DNA from: DATEZO01 sp035255485
GTDB lineage: Bacteria; Pseudomonadota; Gammaproteobacteria; Burkholderiales; Burkholderiaceae_D
Direction: 5' to 3'
DNA length: 19,705 nt
Assembly: GCA_035255485.1 (NCBI GenBank)
Contig: DATEZO010000314.1
Span: 1-19,705 of the forward strand
The position numbers and the translations under genes were made by a program. The notes beneath the pieces were generated by a model. It had not been told where the DNA came from and did no database searches. It saw only the letters and a list, made by a program, of their open reading frames with translations. Shown piece after piece: positions 1 through 5,954 of this stretch. Positions within the stretch are counted from its first letter, which is position 1. Each line of letters starts with the position of its first letter.

Positions 1-101
1 GCGCTTGCCAATCCAAACAGCGCACTTTTACCCAAGAAATGGCGGCGATTCTCTTGCTTTGGCAAGTCGTCATCCATTTTTGTTTTCTTGGCGTTATCCA
101 T
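1..101 (-). CDS. N-terminus of a Tat-exported protein (partial, runs off the window)
   Basis: Reading left on the minus strand from an ATG at 99-101, 33 codons are open to the window edge. The peptide has a polar, acidic and lysine-rich start, then a twin-arginine motif N-R-R-H-F-L-G at about residues 18-24, then a hydrophobic stretch (SALFGLAS). This is the layout of a Tat signal peptide, so the mature protein probably carries a cofactor and is exported folded. A GGGAG/AGGA purine stretch sits just upstream of the ATG. The neighbourhood (ubiUVT, a Dnr-type regulator, an FNR-like box about 110 bases upstream) suggests a respiratory enzyme such as nitrous oxide or copper nitrite reductase. That is inference; too little protein is present to identify it. 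Confidence 0.6.
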   Translation of the reverse strand, partial: MDNAKKTKMDDDLPKQENRRHFLGKSALFGLAS

Positions 102-126
102 TCCTGTTTTCTCCCGTTTAAACTAC

Positions 127-141
127 TGCAAAATTTTTGCA
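127..141. repeat. 15-bp perfect palindrome in the leader of the Tat-protein gene
   Basis: TGCAAAA-T-TTTTGCA is a perfect inverted repeat 26-40 bases upstream of the ATG at 101. It could be an operator or an RNA hairpin in the leader. AT-rich sequence makes chance symmetry easier, so confidence in function is low. Confidence 0.35.
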
Positions 142-203
142 AATTGGAATATTGCATCGCACCATCAACGAACATATTGTCGGGTTCGCGAATACAAGAA
201 GTT

Positions 204-217
204 ATGATCTAGGTCAA
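204..217 (-). promoter_or_regulatory. FNR/DNR-like box upstream of the Tat-exported protein gene
   Basis: On the plus strand the site reads ATGAT-CTAG-GTCAA, matching TTGAT-N4-ATCAA at 8 of 10 half-site positions. The GTCAA half is a common variant in DNR/NNR-regulated denitrification promoters. Its centre (210.5) is about 110 bases upstream of the ATG. A class II start 41.5 bases downstream would fall near 169, just after an AT-rich TATGTT-like hexamer on the minus strand at 171-176. The fit is plausible but approximate. Confidence 0.45.
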
Positions 218-721
218 AAAAGCTTGCCATAGGCTATTTTTGCGCCACAGTGTCTTTTCAGGCATGCAAAATTACTGCAATTCCAGCATGACATCTGCAT
301 CAGGCGGATGCTAATTGCTGCAACATATTTGCATGGCAAGATAATTAAAAGAGCTTATCTCTTTCAAGCAAATGAAGATATTCTTCGAAGGATTATGCAG
401 TCTTCATAAAGTAGCCTATTGACTTGCATTTCCCTAGGCAAAAAGATGTAGAAAAATCAGGCGGATGGGGGGAACGGCGGGGAAGAAATGAAGGACGCAG
501 GCAAGGCAGTGGGGCGCGCGGAGAAAAGTGTTTGCATGCTTCCGCGCCATCCATTAAGCAGCATATTGCACTGCACATACGAGCTCACATTCAATGCCTG
601 CAATCGTGCTCGGTATTGCCAAATCTTTTATTCAGACAGTAGGAGGCTTTCGCCAGAACAACAGCGCTAATTCCTTGAAATTTAATTGATCCACATGATA
701 TTTTGGTTCACTTTGAATCGA

Positions 722-1192
722 TCATGAATGTGGACCGGACTTGATGCGAGCCAGGATCTTTGAAGGTATCAGCTTCCCAAGCTCGAACACCGGCAATTCG
801 ATTGCATCGAGCGTATTCTTTACCAGCAACCCAAGCTCGGTATCGCCTTCCATGCTGAGCCTTCGACTAAAAAACAATGTATCCGGGTCTTCCTGTCGCC
901 GCGCCAGCAACAGAAAATCATGTGCGCTGGCGCTGATTGTCAAATCTGCAGCGGCTGCATTGCGACATGCTGAAAATCCGTTTCGCACCCATTCAAAGTC
1001 AAATACAAGCTGCGCATCCGTTACTTTGATGCACAGCTTTTTTCCAGCAAGAGACAATTGCACATCTGCCGGAAATTTGTCGCGAAGCGCAAGGTTCAGT
1101 CCGGTGACGAACAGAAGCGATCCCGGATATACAGGCAAGAGCGACAAAAACTTGCCGACCGGTTTTGGCAATAGAAAATGACTTTGATTCAT
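722..1192 (-). CDS. ubiT: UbiT, SCP2-domain accessory factor for O2-independent ubiquinone synthesis
   Basis: This 156-residue protein has an SCP2 sterol-carrier fold over roughly residues 40-140 and resembles E. coli UbiT (YhbT, 174 residues). UbiT binds lipids and is thought to help present the hydrophobic ubiquinone precursor to the UbiU-UbiV hydroxylase when oxygen is absent. The start is the ATG at 1190-1192, because AAGGAG sits five bases upstream. Longer in-frame extensions run into trhA and lack such a site. It is the last gene of the minus-strand run ubiU-ubiV-trhA-ubiT, 55 bases after trhA, so co-transcription is likely. Assignment rests on the fold-like sequence plus the diagnostic neighbours ubiU and ubiV. 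Confidence 0.85.
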   Translation of the reverse strand: MNQSHFLLPKPVGKFLSLLPVYPGSLLFVTGLNLALRDKFPADVQLSLAGKKLCIKVTDAQLVFDFEWVRNGFSACRNAAAADLTISASAHDFLLLARRQEDPDTLFFSRRLSMEGDTELGLLVKNTLDAIELPVFELGKLIPSKILARIKSGPHS

Positions 1193-1247
1193 GAATACTC
1201 CTTGAACAACATTCACGCACGACCAATCCACTACTACGGAACTGTTT

Positions 1248-1865
1248 TCATGCGACATAAAGCAATACAGTAAAATAATGGCAGATGCTGCCACCCAGAA
1301 CGAACAAATGCCACCATCCGTGGCCATGCCTCAATTTGTGGTCTGTCGCGTAGAAAATGATGCCTATTGTATAAATCAGGCCGCCAGCCGCCAGCCATGC
1401 AAATCCGTTCCATGTGAGTGCTGAAATCAGTGGTTCGGCAGCAATTACCGCCAGCCATCCCATCAATACATAAATTACCAGCGACAATACCCGCGCACCT
1501 TTTGCAAACCATATTTCCTGTGCGATGCCAAGCAGTGCCAAGCCCCATACTGCACCCAGCAATGACCATCCCCATGCTCCCCGCAGCGATACCAGCGTAA
1601 AAGGCGTGTAACTGCCGGCAATCAAAAGATATATCGCACAATAGTCAAACTTGCGCAGTACATTTTTTGCACGGCCGCGAACACTATGGTAGAGCGTCGA
1701 TGTCACATACAGTGCCATGAGCATGCTGCCGTAGATACTGAAGCTGACAACTTTCCATGGGTCACCCAGGCGTGCGGCAAGCACGATCAAAAAAACAGAC
1801 CCGATGCTCGCCAATACCGCGCCAGCCAGATGACTGATGCTATTGAATCGTTCGCCGTAATACAT
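1248..1865 (-). CDS. trhA: Hemolysin III / TrhA family seven-helix membrane protein
   Basis: This 205-residue integral membrane protein has about seven hydrophobic segments. It carries family signatures: SHLAGA near the N-terminus, STLYHS after the second helix, GSYTPF in the middle, and a C-terminal histidine cluster (ATDHKLRHGH, WWHLFVLGG, CHYF). These histidines and an earlier Ser/His are the likely metal site of the PAQR/HlyIII fold. Bacterial TrhA homologues have been linked to membrane energetics and lipid homeostasis; the old haemolysin label is historical. It starts at the ATG at 1863-1865, with GAAGG about ten bases upstream. It begins 22 bases after ubiV and precedes ubiT by 55 bases, so it sits inside the anaerobic ubiquinone operon. 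Confidence 0.88.
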   Translation of the reverse strand: MYYGERFNSISHLAGAVLASIGSVFLIVLAARLGDPWKVVSFSIYGSMLMALYVTSTLYHSVRGRAKNVLRKFDYCAIYLLIAGSYTPFTLVSLRGAWGWSLLGAVWGLALLGIAQEIWFAKGARVLSLVIYVLMGWLAVIAAEPLISALTWNGFAWLAAGGLIYTIGIIFYATDHKLRHGHGWWHLFVLGGSICHYFTVLLYVA

Positions 1866-1887
1866 CGGGACGCGCCCTTCGCATTAT

Positions 1888-2778
1888 CTATGCCGCTACC
1901 TGATCAAGACCAGGTTTACCATACCAGTAACCGTTGCAAGGGCCATCCGGCATCAGGCTTTTCATTTGATCAAACGCATCCTGCGACGACATTTGTTTTT
2001 TCAGCACGGCATCGAACAATTCAAGAATGCGTTGAGTATGCTGCGATTGCGGACTTATGCGAACCATATCAACGCCTAGTTCGCGCATGGAATCCAGTTC
2101 GTTAATCAGGTTGTATACGAGCGATGATTGGGTCTGAATACCATTCAACACGAGAAAATTCCGGCTTTCGCGCGTCTGCAAGGGCAAGCCGTCCGGATAA
2201 TCCAGGCAACTGAAGCGACAATCGTCTTTCGGCAAATTGCGATGCCGTGCGGTAAAGCAGCGCGCGGAAAATGCCAGCGGCATGCGGCCGTATGCAAATA
2301 CTTCGGTCTCCAGTCCGGCAGGACGTCCCCGCTGCATGAACGCCAGATCTTCCCGGCTCATTTCGAGTGGCATCACCCAGCGTTTCGCACCAAGGCCGGT
2401 AATTAGCTCCAGCGAGGGAAGATTGTATAAATTCAGATGTGGGCCGGCAATGAACGGTACTTTGGCTTCCAGACCGTGCACGGCACCCATGTCATTGGCC
2501 TCCACCAAGAAGCGGCCGTTATCAGTAAGCCTGCGCAGCGTGGTCAGATCGGAACCGGATTCGATCAATGCCTGCGTCGACAGCACCACTTCCTTGCCTG
2601 CTGCAGCGAGCTGTTCAGCGATAGTCAGCCAATCGGACAAACGCAGCTCATGACGACGCGAACACACCGCCTCCCCCAGATAGACGGTATGCGCTGATGT
2701 ATCGGCAATTGCTTTATAAAATTCAAATACGGTATCGCGCGGCCAATAATAGAGCAGCGGTCCTAAAGCCAGTTTCAC
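1888..2778 (-). CDS. ubiV: UbiV, Fe-S subunit of the O2-independent ubiquinone hydroxylase
   Basis: This 296-residue U32-peptidase-like protein closely matches the E. coli UbiV pattern (ALGPLLYYWPRDT near the start, YLGEAVCSRR). With UbiU it hydroxylates ubiquinone precursors without O2, using prephenate-derived chemistry. The [4Fe-4S] cysteines are visible: Cys39 in GEAVC, one in SARC, and a Cys-x3-Cys pair in DDCRFSC. I chose the GTG at 2776-2778: it places the first Cys at residue 39 as in E. coli, and AAGAGG lies about eight bases upstream. Longer extensions overlap the ubiU end and look non-coding. It follows ubiU by 40 bases. Confidence 0.93.
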   Translation of the reverse strand: MKLALGPLLYYWPRDTVFEFYKAIADTSAHTVYLGEAVCSRRHELRLSDWLTIAEQLAAAGKEVVLSTQALIESGSDLTTLRRLTDNGRFLVEANDMGAVHGLEAKVPFIAGPHLNLYNLPSLELITGLGAKRWVMPLEMSREDLAFMQRGRPAGLETEVFAYGRMPLAFSARCFTARHRNLPKDDCRFSCLDYPDGLPLQTRESRNFLVLNGIQTQSSLVYNLINELDSMRELGVDMVRISPQSQHTQRILELFDAVLKKQMSSQDAFDQMKSLMPDGPCNGYWYGKPGLDQVAA

Positions 2779-2818
2779 GATGCAACCTCTTGCAAAAATG
2801 TTTTGTTTTTTCTTGGGT

Positions 2819-3820
2819 TTATTTCCATGACCGGTGATACGCGCCCAAGGTATGCTGCTGTCCTTCTGCAACCTTATTCAGCTCTTTCATCCAGGCAGGC
2901 TTGACGGAATAGCGTTGCAGGCTCTGGCGACAGTTATCAATTGCTTCGCGCCATACACGGGTCACCTGCCCGACATAGGCCGGGCTGCGCTGACGTCCCT
3001 CGATCTTGATTGCGCGCACGCCCATCTGCGCCAGTTGCGGCAACAGTTCCAGCGTATTGAGACTAGTCGGCTCTTCAATCGCGTAGTAATTTTCGCCCCC
3101 GACATCGAAACGGCCTTTGCAGAGGGTCGGATAACTGGCATTTTCACCATCGGTGTAACGATCGATGAGTACGCCATTCAGACGCGACTCCAGGCCGTTC
3201 GGCGTTTGCTGCCAGCGCACCGCCTTGGCCGGAGAACACACGCCATGCGTATTCGGCGCTTCACCCGTGGCATACGATGACAAGGCGCAGCGTCCCTCGA
3301 CCATCACGCATAGACTGCCGAACCCGAATACTTCGATTTCAACCGATGTATTCTTTGTTACTTGCTCGACTTGCGCCAACGACAGCACGCGCGGCAAAAC
3401 AGCGCGCGCAATCCCGAAATGCTCATGATAGAAATTGATCGCTTCGTAGTTGGTTGCGGAACCCTGGACAGACAAGTGCAACCGCAAGTCAGGATAGGTT
3501 TTCACTGCATATTCCATCAGACCGGGATCGGCCAGGATGACGGCGTCCATGCCAAAACGTGCGGCACGGTCAATTGCATTGCGCCACTGCACCCAGTTCG
3601 ACGGCTGCGGATAGGTATTGAGCGCCAAGAATGCCTTGCGCCCTCTGTCATGCGCGTAACGAATGCCTTCGGCAATTGCCTTGTCATCGAAATTCAGGCC
3701 GGCAAAATTACGTGCATTGGTTTCGTCGCGAAAGCCCAGATACACGCAATCGGCACCATTATCTATGGCTGCTTTTAATGCCGGCAGGCTTCCGGCCGGG
3801 CAAACCAGATCCATTGGCAT
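2819..3820 (-). CDS. ubiU: UbiU, Fe-S subunit of the O2-independent ubiquinone hydroxylase
   Basis: This 333-residue U32-family protein is the partner of UbiV in anaerobic ubiquinone hydroxylation. Counting from the ATG at 3818-3820, cysteines fall at 171, 178, 195 and 234. These are the E. coli [4Fe-4S] positions shifted by two, and the N-terminus (MPMDLVCPAG) lines up with the E. coli start. The frame stays open upstream, with further ATGs at 3877 and 3901 giving 352 or 360 residues, but that extension contains an A10 tract and no family match. None of the candidate starts has a strong ribosome binding site, so the start remains uncertain. It is the first gene of the ubiU-ubiV-trhA-ubiT operon. 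Confidence 0.93.
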   Translation of the reverse strand: MPMDLVCPAGSLPALKAAIDNGADCVYLGFRDETNARNFAGLNFDDKAIAEGIRYAHDRGRKAFLALNTYPQPSNWVQWRNAIDRAARFGMDAVILADPGLMEYAVKTYPDLRLHLSVQGSATNYEAINFYHEHFGIARAVLPRVLSLAQVEQVTKNTSVEIEVFGFGSLCVMVEGRCALSSYATGEAPNTHGVCSPAKAVRWQQTPNGLESRLNGVLIDRYTDGENASYPTLCKGRFDVGGENYYAIEEPTSLNTLELLPQLAQMGVRAIKIEGRQRSPAYVGQVTRVWREAIDNCRQSLQRYSVKPAWMKELNKVAEGQQHTLGAYHRSWK

Positions 3821-3895
3821 ATTCGCCAAGAGGGTATTTTTTTTTTCAGAAGTAATAGTTGTTGATGTATCCGACATGATTGACTTCATGAAGTG

Positions 3896-3909
3896 TTGCA
3901 TTAATGCAA
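3896..3909 (-). promoter_or_regulatory. 14-bp perfect palindrome upstream of ubiU, possible Crp/Fnr-family site
   Basis: TTGCATTAATGCAA is perfectly self-complementary. It has the same 14-bp size and TTG...CAA ends as an FNR box, but the half-site is TTGCA instead of TTGAT. Its centre is about 82 bases upstream of the preferred ubiU ATG. A weak -10-like TACATC at 3864-3869 (minus strand) would put the centre near -45. E. coli ubiUV is Fnr-activated, so a variant site here is attractive but unproven. Confidence 0.35.
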
Positions 3910-3970
3910 TGAAGATGCCAATACGAAAATTAAGTCGCGCTTTGGCAAACTGATGGAAATGTACCTATAT

Positions 3971-4000
3971 TAAAAAGAAAAGCGCGCAACAGGGCGCGCT
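3971..4000 (-). terminator. Rho-independent terminator after the nitronate monooxygenase gene
   Basis: On the minus strand a 7-bp GC-rich stem AGCGCGC / GCGCGCT (3981-3987 with 3994-4000) encloses a six-base loop and is followed by a T-rich tail (TTTCTTTTTA). It lies 14 bases beyond the stop codon at 4015. It separates the nitronate monooxygenase transcript from ubiU. Confidence 0.9.
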
Positions 4001-4014
4001 CCCGGTTTCGCTAA

Positions 4015-5208
4015 TCAGGCTGGAACCAGATTCCAGTCACATGCATGAGCATCTTGCTGCACTGGCTGCTGACCGGTAAGAAGATATTGAATCAGATCCT
4101 TTACCGGCCTGATTGCACTACCAAACGGCAGCGGTTCGGAACTGCGGAAGAACAAACCTCTTTTGATATCGCCAGCCAACGCAAAAGCAAGTTGCGTATC
4201 AATACAAAATTGTCCTGCCTTGGCAATGCCGTCACGCAAGCCGCATTGTTGCAGACAATCAAATCCGACTGTGCATGGCTTGACTTTTGCCAAGCGCTGC
4301 AGTTTCGCTTCTTTCTCAAGATAATTTGCCAGCCAGGGAGTTTTTACCGCGCGCGCCGGCAAGCCAGCGACACTCATGAAAGTAACAATATCTTCCGGCT
4401 TGGCCTCTGCCAGCACTTTCTTGAAATTCGGGTGCGCGTCGCCCTCTTCCGTTACTGCGAATGCCGTTCCAAGTTGAATGGCGCTGGCACCCTGTGCAAA
4501 TAATTCACGGGCTTCCTCATGACTGCTAATGCCGCCTGCAGTAATTAAAGGAATATTCTCGCGTTCGATGCCCAGTTCCTTGAATAGCTCGAATGTACCT
4601 TCCAGCACCGCGGGAAATGCGAATTGCGGGTTGTTGACATCTTCCGGGCGAGCCGCACCCAGATGACCGGCTGCGAATCGGGGATTCTCAATCACAATTG
4701 CATCGGGCAAGCGATTCTTACGCATCCATTTCTTGATAATCAACGCAATCCCGCGCACGTCCGAAAGAATCGGGACCAAGGCAACTTTCGGGTATTCGGT
4801 GGTTAACTCTGGAAGATCAAGCGGCAAACCGGCGCCTACCACTACGGCATCAGCGCCGCTGGCACAGGATTGACGGACATAGGCGGCATATTCTGCAACG
4901 GCGCGCATGATATTGACTGCAATCATGCCTTTACCATCTGCAATTACTTTAGCTGCATTGATTTCGCGGTCCAGTGCAATCAGGTTGACTTCGTCGATCA
5001 ACTCCTTGTTCCGGGATTTGCCGGTTTGCGCCATCAAATCCTTGTGGTGCCGGCGCAAATCCACACTGGAAACCGTGCCGAGAGCGCCAAGCTTTGCCAC
5101 ATTGCCCGCCAGCCGGTGCGCCGAAACACCGACCCCCATGCCACCCTGAACAATAGGCAATAAGGACTTGCCTTTAAGCTTAAGTAATGAAAATGCGTTC
5201 TGCAGCAC
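4015..5208 (-). CDS. Nitronate monooxygenase / 2-nitropropane dioxygenase-like FMN flavoprotein
   Basis: This 397-residue TIM-barrel flavoprotein has the family start (LPIVQGGMGVGVSAHRLA), the phosphate-binding GADAVVVGAGLP, and PLITAGGISSHEEA followed by GASAIQLGTAF, which contact FMN. I chose the GTG at 5206-5208 because AGGAAGGA lies just upstream. A longer TTG start would lie upstream of the predicted transcript start. The C-terminal part holds four cysteines at 312, 318, 322 and 335 (C-x5-C-x3-C-x12-C), beyond the core fold. The classical reaction oxidises nitronates with O2, but related proteins are NAD(P)H:quinone reductases or enoyl-ACP reductases. A perfect FNR box upstream implies low-oxygen induction, so the standard name may mislead. 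Confidence 0.85.
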   Translation of the reverse strand: MLQNAFSLLKLKGKSLLPIVQGGMGVGVSAHRLAGNVAKLGALGTVSSVDLRRHHKDLMAQTGKSRNKELIDEVNLIALDREINAAKVIADGKGMIAVNIMRAVAEYAAYVRQSCASGADAVVVGAGLPLDLPELTTEYPKVALVPILSDVRGIALIIKKWMRKNRLPDAIVIENPRFAAGHLGAARPEDVNNPQFAFPAVLEGTFELFKELGIERENIPLITAGGISSHEEARELFAQGASAIQLGTAFAVTEEGDAHPNFKKVLAEAKPEDIVTFMSVAGLPARAVKTPWLANYLEKEAKLQRLAKVKPCTVGFDCLQQCGLRDGIAKAGQFCIDTQLAFALAGDIKRGLFFRSSEPLPFGSAIRPVKDLIQYLLTGQQPVQQDAHACDWNLVPA

Positions 5209-5242
5209 TGTAGTCCTTCCTGTTCCTAAGATGCAACGGCTG

Positions 5243-5284
5243 AATGTAACAAACAGACCCCACAATTCACTTGATTAGGATCAA
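5243..5284 (-). promoter_or_regulatory. Class II FNR/DNR-dependent promoter of the nitronate monooxygenase gene
   Basis: TTGATTAGGATCAA at 5271-5284 is a perfect match to TTGAT-N4-ATCAA. On the minus strand a -10-like TACATT lies at 5243-5248. A start about seven bases downstream (near 5236) puts the box centre at -41.5, the classical class II activator position. The GTG start of the gene is 28 bases further on. Spacing and match together make this the best-supported promoter in the window. Confidence 0.85.
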
Positions 5285-5330
5285 GCAAGTCAGATAATAA
5301 CATCTTGCCCATTCATATTGGAATCGACAG

Positions 5331-5348
5331 TAAGTGCAATCGCACTTA
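5331..5348. repeat. 18-bp perfect palindrome TAAGTGC-AATC-GCACTTA
   Basis: Seven-base arms are separated by four bases with no mismatch. It lies about 50 bases from the FNR box in the divergent promoter region and is not followed by a T-run in either direction. A dimeric regulator site fits the geometry better than a terminator. The regulator is unknown. Confidence 0.5.
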
Positions 5349-5697
5349 ATGTTATCCAGTCGTGTTGCGAAACTCCTTAACATGTATCAAAAATGTCAAG
5401 CGTGCGTCGATGCAGGAATGAACCAATCATGGCATGCCGTGCACATCCAGTAATTGATTTTTACGTTATCCGCAACGATGATTGATATGTGCTCTGGTTG
5501 CCGTGTGTTTCAGAACAGGGCCAATAAAAATACGCTCGGGCCGTCATCCCGCATCCGATACTCAAACTGAAAACGCCTGGAACAGTAAATAACCAGCCCG
5601 GATTGCTTCATAAATCGCTCCGCCAGGACAATCTCCCTTCATGGAAGAGATATACTGTTCCCTGTGCTTAAAAGTCAAAAGAAAAGTATCAGAACCG

Positions 5698-5922
5698 ATG
5701 GAAAACGATATTCCCCTGGATGTATGCGGCCTTGAGCCGCCCGAGCCACTTGAACGCGTACTCGAAGCACTTTCACGCCTGCAAAAAGGTCAGAGACTGT
5801 GCATGCTGATTGATCGTGAACCGCGCCCGCTTTATCACATTCTCGACAATAACGGTTATGCCTACAAGCCGCATCTGCGGCCGGATTCCCTTTATGAAAT
5901 TCTGATCTGGCATAAAGCCTGA
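5698..5922 (+). CDS. DUF2249 domain protein
   Basis: This 74-residue protein is essentially one DUF2249 domain. It shows the family pattern LDVCGLEPPEPLERVLEAL near the start, then LIDREPRPLYHIL and a C-terminal YEILIW strand. DUF2249 proteins resemble small sulfur-carrier-like alpha/beta folds and are often found beside hemerythrin, NnrS and nitric-oxide-related genes; their biochemical role is not settled. I prefer the ATG at 5698 because the domain begins right after it. The ATG at 5641 would add residues that overlap a possible -10 hexamer. Neither start has a strong ribosome binding site. The membrane protein gene follows after 32 bases on the same strand, so the two are probably co-transcribed. 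Confidence 0.78.
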   Translation: MENDIPLDVCGLEPPEPLERVLEALSRLQKGQRLCMLIDREPRPLYHILDNNGYAYKPHLRPDSLYEILIWHKA

Positions 5923-5954
5923 ACGCATACGCAACACACCAATAGCCAGACTAC

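Larger units (their letters stand above)
102..721. other. Long intergenic region, no gene recognised
   Basis: These 620 bases lie between the Tat-protein start and the ubiT stop, both on the minus strand. Short open frames exist, but none has a convincing start, coding pattern or recognisable product. The region nearest the left gene is AT-rich and holds an FNR-like box and a 15-bp palindrome, both listed separately. A small palindrome GAAGA-TAT-TCTTC lies at 374-386. A strongly purine-rich stretch lies at about 450-535. No clear intrinsic terminator for ubiT was found. Confidence 0.5.
5209..5697. other. Divergent intergenic region with regulatory elements
   Basis: These 489 bases separate the minus-strand nitronate monooxygenase gene from the plus-strand DUF2249 gene. 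They hold the FNR-box promoter and an 18-bp palindrome, both listed separately. A TATACT hexamer at 5651-5656 could be the -10 of the DUF2249 transcript, but no good -35 or activator site was found for it. An ATG at 5641 would extend DUF2249 by 19 codons without a ribosome binding site. Confidence 0.5.

Noticed and set aside
424..670. Short plus-strand frames in the left intergenic region
   Set aside because: They overlap one another in different frames, lack ribosome binding sites and encode low-complexity sequence from a purine-rich stretch.
687..700. TTGAT-CCAC-ATGAT, FNR-box-like sequence after ubiT
   Set aside because: One half-site has three mismatches and the site lies downstream of ubiT with no gene start in range.
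741..1181. Plus-strand open frame opposite ubiT
   Set aside because: It is antisense to ubiT, which has a strong ribosome binding site and family match; the frame has no recognisable product.
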